From the IMG/VR virus record IMGVR_UViG_3300022689_000130, positions 1-64,000 of that record: DNA of 64,000 bases; one strand, given 5' to 3'. Position 1 is the stretch's first letter; every line of letters begins with the position of its first letter. Position numbers and translations under genes: made by a program. The stretch comes from a virus. Under the pieces are notes generated by a model. That model searched no databases, had not been told where the DNA came from, and saw only the letters and a list, made by a program, of their open reading frames with translations. Below are positions 38,061 through 44,921 of the stretch, one piece after another.

Positions 38061-39092
38061 TTAACTCCCTTTGATGCAGGTTTGATCAGCAAACATTTGC
38101 CAGCCTTTAGGCTTCATCTTGGCAAGGTCAGCGATTTTACTCACCATCCGCAAGCTGAGCTCTCGCAAATTGTGCTTGTTTTCGTCGATGTATGTCAAGA
38201 TTTCGTCTACTTGAGCGTCATCAAAGTTGTAACTATCGAGCATACCGTCATTGACGATTTGCTTACAGCGGAGGAATTTTTCGCGCAGGTCATGGATACC
38301 AACGTCCAGGTAGTGACAGCGACTCACAATGGCCTTCAGGTGTTCGCCAATCTTTCCTCGTGCGTTTTCAAAATCAAGGTTGGTGACAAAGATAATACTG
38401 CCCTCGAAATCGAATTCAGTGTCGATGGCTCGATCTTCAAGCACCTTGCTTTCGGTGCGCCACGAGATCCGGCGCCGCTTGCCGCTATCTGTTGCAGCCT
38501 TGAGCATGTTGATGGTAGTCTCGTCGTAGAGGACAGTGTCGCTATCGTCTAGAACCAGCAGCGAACCAGGATACCTGTATTCCCACAGAAGCTGGTAAAG
38601 TCCGAGCGGACTTGAGTTAGCAATCTTCTCCAAGCTTTTAGGAGCGTCATTGTTTATGTCTATGTCGCCAACGAGGTCAATCTTGCGCATGACTTCCAGA
38701 CTGTTGATCACTTGCTCAATGCCAAAACTTTTGCCGACGCCCGGAGGCCCTGTGACAATCATTGCCCGCACATCGCCGTCGATCGCTGCAAGCGTCATGT
38801 GGTCCAAAATTTGGAACTTTTGACGCATACGATCCATGATCTCTTCATCGGTCTCGGCGGCAACTTCTTCAGTGATTTCCTCCGCGGTGGTGTCCTCGTC
38901 ATGCAAAAACTTGATGTCGTTTTCTTTATCGAGCATGATACGGATCTTGCGATCAGCATAGCCTAGCGGGGCACCCTCAACAGTAACATACAATCCCTTC
39001 TTGCCCATCTGGGGAGGGATAGTCATCTTGAAACGCATGTTACGGACAGCTTTTTTGGCGTAAACGCCCTTCTGAACAACGATATCGGTCAT
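38061..39092 (-). CDS. AAA+ ATPase
   Basis: 343 residues. An N-terminal 100-residue acidic domain precedes Walker A AMIVTGPPGVGKSFGIEQVI, Walker B with GSLLVLDDSDTVLYD, sensor 1 FVTNLDFENARG and a C-terminal helical lid (NKHNLRELSLRMVSKIADLA). The layout fits MoxR-like or phage-specific AAA+ remodelling ATPases. Its partner is unknown. A TTGACT-containing upstream region after a terminator suggests its own early promoter. Confidence 0.8.
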   Translation of the reverse strand: MTDIVVQKGVYAKKAVRNMRFKMTIPPQMGKKGLYVTVEGAPLGYADRKIRIMLDKENDIKFLHDEDTTAEEITEEVAAETDEEIMDRMRQKFQILDHMTLAAIDGDVRAMIVTGPPGVGKSFGIEQVINSLEVMRKIDLVGDIDINNDAPKSLEKIANSSPLGLYQLLWEYRYPGSLLVLDDSDTVLYDETTINMLKAATDSGKRRRISWRTESKVLEDRAIDTEFDFEGSIIFVTNLDFENARGKIGEHLKAIVSRCHYLDVGIHDLREKFLRCKQIVNDGMLDSYNFDDAQVDEILTYIDENKHNLRELSLRMVSKIADLAKMKPKGWQMFADQTCIKGS

Positions 39093-39148
39093 TGTGTCCT
39101 CTTTGTTGCTTACCCATATAACCTAGCAAAACATCTTGGTATAGTCAA

Positions 39149-39175
39149 CAAAAAAGACGCCCTTGGGCGCCTTTT
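39149..39175 (-). terminator. Rho-independent terminator
   Basis: GGCGCCC/GGGCGTC stem followed on the minus strand by TTTTTTG, after the 39198-39986 gene. Confidence 0.8.
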
Positions 39176-39197
39176 GTTTTTGTTTGAGATCAGTGGT

Positions 39198-39986
39198 TTA
39201 CTCGAACTTAACGCGGTTGAACATAGTCTCTTGGCATTTTGTGTGTTCATTCACTTCCTGCTTCTTGACTGTGCCAATAAACGTGATTTCCTCGCCGTTG
39301 ATTTTTTTGGCGATGTCGCTCAGCTTGTCGTTCATGAAGAATTTGGCGATCCGGCCTTCATCAGTTACAAGCGTTGCAAGGTGGATCGAGTGGCGTGGGA
39401 TAAATTTGACATCCATCACCTTCCCAGTGATTTTGAGACGCTGCCTGATCTCGCCAATGTATCCGTTGTGACGATGGCTCGCGTAGAACTTGTCCATCGC
39501 ATCCCGGTTTTCTGCAATGCGGCGGCTGTTAGGCAGACTAACAATCATTGCAAGGTCGCGGTTGATGTCAACGGTGCCGAGGCCAAAGATGCGAGCCATG
39601 TCCTCGTCAAAACGGTTGACAGAGCCATCCTTGCCGAATTTGACGAGCTCGTCTGCCATCTTGGCCATGAGCAGCTTCTGATCAAAGAAATCATAAATCT
39701 CGCCGGCATCTTTGCGGTCATCTTCCGTGGGACGGAACACTTCGAGCTCATTGCCCTCTTTGTCGACAGATTCAAGCTTTCCGTTGAGAACACGAAGTGT
39801 TTGTAATGCGGCAGTGCGGTTGTCATTTACACTCTTGCCAGATTCATTATCGAAAAAGCCATTCTGACTCTTGATAAAGCCTTGGGCTCGGTCCACTGCA
39901 ACTGCAACAGCCAATGCCTCCAAAAGCGGATATTTCTCCGTGGTAGGACGATAAGTGCCCGGGCGGCCCATTCCAAAAATACTCAT
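39198..39986 (-). CDS. Phage protein with C-terminal OB-like region
   Basis: About 262 residues from ATG 39986. Residues 40-170 are helical (FFDNESGKSVNDNRTAALQT; YDFFDQKLLMAKMADELVKF). The last 80 residues (TGKVMDVKFIPRHSIHLATL, then ITFIGTVKKQEVN) form a beta pattern like an OB-fold. It may bind nucleic acid. It overlaps the KOW-like gene by four bases. Confidence 0.55.
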   Translation of the reverse strand: MSIFGMGRPGTYRPTTEKYPLLEALAVAVAVDRAQGFIKSQNGFFDNESGKSVNDNRTAALQTLRVLNGKLESVDKEGNELEVFRPTEDDRKDAGEIYDFFDQKLLMAKMADELVKFGKDGSVNRFDEDMARIFGLGTVDINRDLAMIVSLPNSRRIAENRDAMDKFYASHRHNGYIGEIRQRLKITGKVMDVKFIPRHSIHLATLVTDEGRIAKFFMNDKLSDIAKKINGEEITFIGTVKKQEVNEHTKCQETMFNRVKFE

Positions 39987-40267
39987 TGCACTGCCTCGAG
40001 AAGCGAGCCGGCGACTCGCCACAGGCCGCCACCTTCGGCGCGGACGGTTACGGTTTTGCGGTTGACTTTTTCCACGGTGCCGGTGACAACAACGCCACGG
40101 CGGCCAGTGAACTTGACACGAGCGCCACGCCGGAGGGTGGCTGTGTTCATACGCCCGATCGAGTCGCGGCGGGCTTTGAGAAGGTTGACGACAAGAGTGA
40201 GGTCATCGTTGTCGCACTTTTCAAGGACGGTGCGAAGCGACTGGACGTCTTTTGCAGTGAGGGACAT
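39983..40267 (-). CDS. Small KOW/SH3-like protein
   Basis: 94 residues: a helical N-terminal half (TAKDVQSLRTVLEKCDNDDL) and a C-terminal barrel-like stretch, RGARVKFTGRRGVVVTGTVE then KTVTVRAEGGGLWRV. The latter has the KOW-style V-x-F-T-G-R-x-G-x-x-x-x-G-T-V pattern. RNA or ribosome contact is possible. A clear promoter stands upstream. Confidence 0.6.
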   Translation of the reverse strand: MSLTAKDVQSLRTVLEKCDNDDLTLVVNLLKARRDSIGRMNTATLRRGARVKFTGRRGVVVTGTVEKVNRKTVTVRAEGGGLWRVAGSLLEAVQ

Positions 40268-40299
40268 TTCTTACTCCTTGGGTTTCTAACTATGCTATC

Positions 40300-40327
40300 A
40301 GTATAGCAAGGCAGGTTGCAGTGTCAA
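40300..40327 (-). promoter_or_regulatory. Sigma70-like promoter of the KOW-like gene
   Basis: TTGACA (40327-40322), 16 bases, TATACT (40305-40300). Confidence 0.7.
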
Positions 40328-40437
40328 GTGATTTTGTCGTATTCGGGGCGGTGATGTGCGCCATGGCGGAGAGTATATGCATATCCTATGCCAAAAGCCG
40401 AAAAGATGATGATGACGAGTGTAATGAGAATTTCCAT
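40324..40437 (-). CDS. Small single-span membrane protein
   Basis: 37 residues: one N-terminal hydrophobic span (MEILITLVIIIFSAFGIGYA) followed by a His/Arg-rich soluble tail (LRHGAHHRPEYDK). AAGGAC precedes ATG 40437. Its stop lies in the -35 box of the next promoter. Function unknown. Confidence 0.5.
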   Translation of the reverse strand: MEILITLVIIIFSAFGIGYAYTLRHGAHHRPEYDKIT

Positions 40438-40448
40438 TTTGAGGTCCT

Positions 40449-40691
40449 TTAGTCGTTGAACACAACAGCACTGAGGCCTTGGCCCGGGCTGATGTAGTGG
40501 AAGGCGAGGATGTCTTCGCCGCTTGCGTCACGCTCTATTTTCTGGAGCAGGAAAAGGCGGGTGGCGCCAGTGCGGGCGCTGCGAATGTAAAAGCTACCCA
40601 TGTCACAAATCTGGAGATCGCTGGCTTCGGCACTGAACAGGTTCTGGCTCTTATCAAAGCTGAACTTCTGGCTGCTGATATATGCGGGCAT
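40449..40691 (-). CDS. Small phage protein of unknown function
   Basis: 80 residues: MPAYISSQKFSFDKSQNLF then CDMGSFYIRSARTGATRLFL and IERDASGEDILAFHYISPG, all beta-like. AAAGGAG precedes ATG 40691, and TTGACA/TATATT stands upstream. It looks like an early regulatory protein, but no family is recognised. Confidence 0.55.
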   Translation of the reverse strand: MPAYISSQKFSFDKSQNLFSAEASDLQICDMGSFYIRSARTGATRLFLLQKIERDASGEDILAFHYISPGQGLSAVVFND

Positions 40692-40716
40692 GTCCGTCTC
40701 CTTTGCTTACATGTTC

Positions 40717-40745
40717 AATATAAGCAAAGTGCTTTGGTTTGTCAA
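40717..40745 (-). promoter_or_regulatory. Sigma70-like promoter
   Basis: TTGACA (40745-40740), 17 bases, TATATT (40722-40717). Confidence 0.7.
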
Positions 40746-40758
40746 CAACTTTCTTGCC

Positions 40759-40848
40759 TTATCCAGTAATTTTTTCTAGGATAAGGTAGATCACGAAGCA
40801 AACCGCCACGATAGCGATGATCCAAATAATGAAGTGTAAGAGCAGGAT
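40759..40848 (-). CDS. Possible tiny membrane peptide lacking a standard start
   Basis: A 29-codon hydrophobic frame (LLLHFIIWIIAIVAVCFVIY ... LEKITG) begins right after an in-frame TAA; only ATC, CTG or ATT could start it. Its composition is that of a membrane span with a charged end. It could be a mutated small membrane gene. Confidence 0.25.
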   Translation of the reverse strand: MLLLHFIIWIIAIVAVCFVIYLILEKITG

Positions 40849-40870
40849 TTATGCTCCATACCTGCCGTTC

Positions 40871-41332
40871 TTAGTCTAAGTGAAGATCATCAAGACCAGC
40901 ACAACGCAATTTTGTGATATTGTTGATTTGAAAGCTTTTGTTATCTAGACCTTTCATGATGGCTAGATATTTGTTGCGGACAAGCGCAAACTCGTTAACC
41001 AGGTGCTCCATGTCAATGTAGTCCTGGTCGCCCTCCGCAAACTTGTCAGCATCGCGGCTGCTGAGTGCTTTGTTGTAGTGCTCAAGATACTTGCGATACT
41101 TGGCACGATGTATCTTGCGCAGTTCGATGTTGAGATACTCAAGGATAGCTTCAACCTCTTGCAGTTGCCCAAAACGATAAGCGACATCGCCTGGAATGCG
41201 CTTGCTGTTCTCTTCGAGGTTGCCCTTCAAGTATGTTTCTTGTCGGGCGGCGCCAAGCTCTTTCTCATAGTAACTGATAGCTGGCACGATGTTTGCCAGG
41301 TTATCTTTTACCTTGTTATACCACCCAGACAT
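40871..41332 (-). CDS. uvsY: UvsY-like recombination mediator
   Basis: 153 residues, all helical, with MSGWYNKVKDNLANIVPAIS at the start, RFGQLQEVEAILEYLNIELR, YLEHYNKALSSRDADKFAEG and LVNEFALVRNKYLAIMKGLD. These fit UvsY of marine T4-like phages, which loads UvsX on gp32-coated DNA. The T4 protein is 137 residues. The uvsX gene lies 500 bases upstream on the same strand. The call rests on recalled similarity and context. Confidence 0.65.
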   Translation of the reverse strand: MSGWYNKVKDNLANIVPAISYYEKELGAARQETYLKGNLEENSKRIPGDVAYRFGQLQEVEAILEYLNIELRKIHRAKYRKYLEHYNKALSSRDADKFAEGDQDYIDMEHLVNEFALVRNKYLAIMKGLDNKSFQINNITKLRCAGLDDLHLD

Positions 41333-41581
41333 TTATACCTCAAACATGTCCTCAGTTACTGGTCGCAAAACATAGTCGACACCATATCGTAAGTGTGTCA
41401 GACCTAGTTCTTCATCGCTTTCTAGTTCATCTATCAATGAATCAATATCGGCCTGTGTGGTTGGTTCTGGATATCCGACTATATGCAAACAAACCGCATA
41501 CCCATCTTCTCTTATATTTCCAAATGCGCCTACAAAATGGTTAAATCCATGTTCGCGCAAATAATTTAGTTCATTCAGCAT
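41333..41581 (-). CDS. Small phage protein between uvsX and uvsY
   Basis: 82 residues: MLNELNYLREHGFNHFVGAF then GYAVCLHIVGYPEPTTQADI and an acidic C-terminal part. It abuts both neighbours. No family is recognised. Confidence 0.55.
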   Translation of the reverse strand: MLNELNYLREHGFNHFVGAFGNIREDGYAVCLHIVGYPEPTTQADIDSLIDELESDEELGLTHLRYGVDYVLRPVTEDMFEV

Positions 41582-41838
41582 TACTCATCCCAGTCGTCAA
41601 GGTCGTCATCAACTTCATCCAACCCATTCTCCTGGACATATGTGCGCAATGCTTTATCAAACGTATCACATACTCCGTAAAGCTCTGTGCTAGCAATGCT
41701 GAGGTCAACAAGTCCTGCATCGTCAATAGATGTGATGAAGTGTTCTGCTGCGCTGCGCTGGTCCTTGGCAGGTACATAGTTTTTGATGCCCGCCCAGATT
41801 TCAACCAACGCGATTGCTTCATTTGCATGTAGCGTCAT
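41581..41838 (-). CDS. Small conserved-looking acidic protein
   Basis: 85 residues: HANEAIALVEIWAGIKNYVP, AAEHFITSIDDAGLVDLSIA, LYGVCDTFDKALRTYV, then DEVDDDLDDWDE. I recall close unnamed relatives in marine T4-like phages. Helical and acidic, it might regulate recombination proteins encoded beside it. AGAGGTAA precedes the ATG. Confidence 0.6.
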   Translation of the reverse strand: MTLHANEAIALVEIWAGIKNYVPAKDQRSAAEHFITSIDDAGLVDLSIASTELYGVCDTFDKALRTYVQENGLDEVDDDLDDWDE

Positions 41839-41847
41839 AGTTACCTC

Positions 41848-42948
41848 TTACTCTGAAGTTTGTTCTTCGGCGTTATTTAGTTCGTCGCCGTCATTTTCGT
41901 CATCTAGCTTGATGTTGTGTTTGTCAAACTCAGCCATGATGGTGTCGAGGCAACCATCTTCGTTGCGTTCCCAATACTTGCGAAACTCTTTAGTGACTTC
42001 GCCAGTGACTGGACTGATGTATTCTAGCTTGTTGCCGGTCTTCTTGAGCAGTTCCTGTGCTTCAAAGAACTCGACAAGACCACTGTATGGGTCCATACCT
42101 GTGTCCCAAGGGATCGCAACCTGAACGCTTTCAAACGGCTTGCTGTAGCGGCTCTTGACGACCTTACATCCTGCACGAATGCCGTGCACTTGTGAGGTCT
42201 TGTTACCATCAGCGTCAACCTTTAGCTTGAGCTTCTTGATAGCGACTACGATACTAGCTGCATAGATCATGCCACTTCCACCTGAGATCTTGTCATCAGG
42301 GTCGAACATGTCTTGGCTTGCATATGTGTGGTTGGTGCACACCATACCAATATTGAGGTCACCAAACATGTTGACGCAGTTGGTGACAAGTGCTTTCAAC
42401 TGACGCGCTTTGCGGCCCATGTCGCCTTTCATGTCACCCTTCTCAAACTGATTGATGTCAGTTGGTGTAAGCAACATTCCCAAACTGTCCACAACGAACA
42501 GAATCTTAGGACGCTCATCTTCGTCTGCGCTGCCATACTCCGCACGGTAGTCTTTGACGAAGTCGCTGATGACTTTTGCAACGTCGTCAATCATTGCCAT
42601 GTTAAGCTTGAGTAGCTTGTTTTCGTCAGTGTCAACACCGAGTGCATGTAACCAGCTTTCGTCCAGTGCATTTTCACTGTCAATAAGCACAACATAGATG
42701 CCTTGCTCTTGAGCGTGGCGCACAAGGTTGCCTGCTGCGATAAAGCTCTTGCCTGCGCCGCTTTCGCCGGCGAGCATGGTAACTTTACCAAGCGGAACGC
42801 CTTTGTGGAAGTCGTTGCTGATGAGTTTGTTGAGTGTGTAGTTACCTGTTGAAATCCAGGTGTCGGGATCACGGAAGCCTACACTTAGTCCCGTGACGCT
42901 TTTTGTAATGCTCTTACGAAATTTGCTGACGTCAAAAGCACGTGCCAT
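41848..42948 (-). CDS. uvsX: RecA-like recombinase UvsX
   Basis: It forms filaments on single-stranded DNA and drives strand exchange and recombination-dependent replication. Walker A AGESGAGKSFIAAGNLV lies near residue 60, the catalytic-type Glu in LIDSENALDESWL, Walker B in ILFVVDSLGMLLTP, and the L2/DNA-binding and VCTNHTYAS region near 205. The C-terminus is acidic, as in T4. 366 residues is normal. A broken GIY-YIG endonuclease gene is inserted directly upstream, between gp32 and uvsX. Confidence 0.95.
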   Translation of the reverse strand: MARAFDVSKFRKSITKSVTGLSVGFRDPDTWISTGNYTLNKLISNDFHKGVPLGKVTMLAGESGAGKSFIAAGNLVRHAQEQGIYVVLIDSENALDESWLHALGVDTDENKLLKLNMAMIDDVAKVISDFVKDYRAEYGSADEDERPKILFVVDSLGMLLTPTDINQFEKGDMKGDMGRKARQLKALVTNCVNMFGDLNIGMVCTNHTYASQDMFDPDDKISGGSGMIYAASIVVAIKKLKLKVDADGNKTSQVHGIRAGCKVVKSRYSKPFESVQVAIPWDTGMDPYSGLVEFFEAQELLKKTGNKLEYISPVTGEVTKEFRKYWERNEDGCLDTIMAEFDKHNIKLDDENDGDELNNAEEQTSE

Positions 42949-43525
42949 TATTCTTTTCCTTTACGTTTGTTCTGCGCATCCCTGCGAGCTTGCGACCAAG
43001 GAATACCTTTTTTAGTTTTACTCATGTTTTCTCGATGTTCGTCTGAAAATTTCATGCCTTTCCTTGCTTCTGATAATTTACGCCGACTATCTGGTCGTTT
43101 CATTGCATTGTTGCGAGACATTTTTAACTTTGTCTCTTCAGTATGCTTCAATCCCAATGTCCATTGGAATTGAATTTGCCCTTTTTAGCCTGAGATACCT
43201 TTGCTGCAACTTCTGGTCTTTTCATTGGATGATCATCGCCTGATAATCTATTACCTTCAAAATTATCTGAAGCTGTATTAATTAGATTGTATGATTTATT
43301 CGATTTGGCTGCATCAAACTCAGTTAAGAGTTTTCTTTCTTCATCCAGATAATTTGGACCTTGGTAGAGAATTTCTCGTTCAAAATTCTCTATGCCATGT
43401 TTTTCAAATGATTGTCGGATTAGAACACCGCTAGCAGTGTAGCCATCATCAGGACTACCTTTGTGTGATCCAATATAACATTTACCGTTTAGTTTATTGG
43501 TCCAGCGATATACAAATCCAGCCAT
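42948..43525 (-). pseudogene. GIY-YIG homing endonuclease with one-base frameshift
   Basis: The 5' part (43525-43158) encodes FVYRWTNKLNGKCYIGSHKG, the GIY-YIG motif, then FEREILYQGPNYLDEERKLL with catalytic-type Arg/Glu. The second part (to 42948) holds NUMOD3-type repeats (HTEETKLKMSRNNAMKRPDS, KFSDEHRENMSKTKKG). The frames meet at 43157. One more G in a GGG run would restore the reading NGHWGLKHTEETK. It therefore looks like a single gene broken by a one-base loss. It sits between gp32 and uvsX. Confidence 0.8.
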
Positions 43526-43547
43526 AATTTCTCCTCACTGCCAAAAG

Positions 43548-43577
43548 GACCGGGCCATTAGGCCCGGTCTAGGTTTG
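43548..43577 (-). terminator. Rho-independent terminator after the gp32 gene
   Basis: GACCGGGCC/GGCCCGGTC stem, followed on the minus strand by CTTTTGG. Confidence 0.75.
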
Positions 43578-43586
43578 AGTGTGAAG

Positions 43587-44588
43587 TTAGCCGGCTTCTT
43601 TACGAGCTCGGATTGCTGCAAGAATATCTTTTGCATCCTTGCTGCCCCCAGAAGAGTCAGTTGACGTGTCCACTGGCTGGCTAGCAGTCGTGGTGTCTTC
43701 CTGATCTTCTGAGTCTTCTTCTACGCTTTTAGCCGCGGCAGGTTCAGCCTTGGGGGTGGAATGTACTGAGCGTTCGCTAGCACCTGCATTAGGTGCATCC
43801 ATGCCATATGGACGGTAATAATCTGCAAAACGATCTGGGTCGTAAAGTTCTCCGTCAATGCTTGCTTCAAACATCTGAAAAATAATTTCGAGTTCGTCGG
43901 TCGTAGGTTGCTTTGGTAAGAAGTCGCTAAGTTTGAACAAACCATGTTCGGCAATCGCCTCACGCTCTTCCTGGTCGAGGCTGCGTTCTCTTCGGGCCCA
44001 GGATGAAGTCGTATAATCAGCATACTGTCCCTTTTTGGTCTTTGTGATACGAAAGTCAACACCTTTATCATAATCTGTTGGCATATCATCGCCAAAGTCA
44101 GGATCCATTAATGCATTCTTGATAATGCCATGGATTTGTGTGCTCATTACAAAACGACGAATAGGGTTTTCAGGAGTCTCCTCTTCGGTAAACGCACTGT
44201 TGACAACTAGGCCCTGATAAAGATAGCTGCGCTTCTTCCAGTATTTACGTGCCATATCTTCCATACTTGGATCTTTGAACCAAGGGCGAATTTCTTCGTG
44301 AATCGGACACTTTTGGTTTCCGAACATTTCTATGCAAGGAACCTTAATAGTGATAGGTTTGGATTCATCTCCTCCTTTGATTCCTGAGAAGGATAGATTG
44401 ATCATTTGGCGTTCAACCCAGAAAAAGTCGTTGTTCGGGTCTTCATCTGGAAGGAAACGAACTATTGATGTTTCATTTTCAGGGGTGTTCCAGTGCGGAT
44501 AAATGGCATTATCTTTGGTGTAGTTTTTTCCGCTCTTCCGTTGTTCTTGTTCGAGCAGCTTTGCACGAATTTCTGCGAGTGTTGGCAT
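43587..44588 (-). CDS. 32: Single-stranded DNA-binding protein gp32
   Basis: It coats exposed DNA and organises T4-type replication and recombination. The N-terminal basic 'LAST'-like region (MPTLAEIRAKLLEQEQRKSG) precedes the core (TPENETSIVRFLPDEDPNND; FFWVERQMINLSFSG). Core zinc-type residues are seen around CIEMFGNQKCPIHEE. The C-terminal third is an acidic, Ser/Thr-rich tail (KSVEEDSEDQEDTTT) for partner binding. 333 residues. A strong promoter and a structured 107-base leader lie upstream, pointing to translational control, as in T4. Confidence 0.92.
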   Translation of the reverse strand: MPTLAEIRAKLLEQEQRKSGKNYTKDNAIYPHWNTPENETSIVRFLPDEDPNNDFFWVERQMINLSFSGIKGGDESKPITIKVPCIEMFGNQKCPIHEEIRPWFKDPSMEDMARKYWKKRSYLYQGLVVNSAFTEEETPENPIRRFVMSTQIHGIIKNALMDPDFGDDMPTDYDKGVDFRITKTKKGQYADYTTSSWARRERSLDQEEREAIAEHGLFKLSDFLPKQPTTDELEIIFQMFEASIDGELYDPDRFADYYRPYGMDAPNAGASERSVHSTPKAEPAAAKSVEEDSEDQEDTTTASQPVDTSTDSSGGSKDAKDILAAIRARKEAG

Positions 44589-44695
44589 AATTTATCTCCT
44601 ATATTAGTTACTGGATAATCCAGCTCATATTAGCCTATATTAGTTACCGGTAATCCGGTTCATGTTAGTTTTGAGACAAGTAAGCTAAAGCTAAC
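44589..44695 (-). promoter_or_regulatory. Structured gp32 mRNA leader with two covarying hairpins
   Basis: Two similar units end in TAACTAATATAGG. One holds the hairpin ACCGG/CCGGT and the other CTGGAT/ATCCAG, so bases differ but pairing is kept. The second unit directly precedes the AGGAG of the gp32 ATG. A further possible stem (GTTAG/CTAAC) lies 5'. In T4, gp32 represses its own mRNA through a 5' pseudoknot and an open stretch. This leader may do the same in a different form. Confidence 0.6.
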
Positions 44696-44701
44696 TACTT
44701 G

Positions 44702-44730
44702 AATATACAAAGGAAACCTCCAAGTGTCAA
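44702..44730 (-). promoter_or_regulatory. Strong sigma70-like promoter of the gp32 gene
   Basis: TTGACA (44730-44725), 17 bases, TATATT (44707-44702). Confidence 0.78.
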
Positions 44731-44877
44731 TAACTCATTGATTTCATTGCAATATTATTTATCAATAAGACTCCTTGAACAGCGGATGAATTGTGCCCAT
44801 CGCGATGTTTTTTACACCAAGGTTTTATGGATGTTATCAGCTAGCGGTTGTTCTGTATTTGTTCAATCGCATGTCTA
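44731..44877 (-). other. Gene-free interval upstream of gp32
   Basis: No supported gene is seen here. It contains a GATAAATA late box near 44757 and AT-rich sequence. The only minus-strand frames are a few codons long. Confidence 0.4.
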
Positions 44878-44908
44878 ACACGAAGGCTGTGATTCACAGC
44901 CTTCGTGT
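44878..44908 (-). terminator. Fourteen-pair stem-loop
   Basis: ACACGAAGGCTGTG and its complement around a three-base loop, 14 bases after the 44922-47447 gene. No T-tract is present, so the type of termination is uncertain. Confidence 0.55.
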
Positions 44909-44921
44909 AAATGCTGATGCT

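Noticed and set aside
42948-43525. Programmed frameshift in the GIY-YIG gene
   Set aside because: No slippery heptamer or downstream structure is seen at the junction; a lost G in a homopolymer explains it more simply.
44589-44660. CRISPR-like repeat
   Set aside because: Only two imperfect units exist, without spacers of constant length or cas genes; they are hairpins of the gp32 leader.
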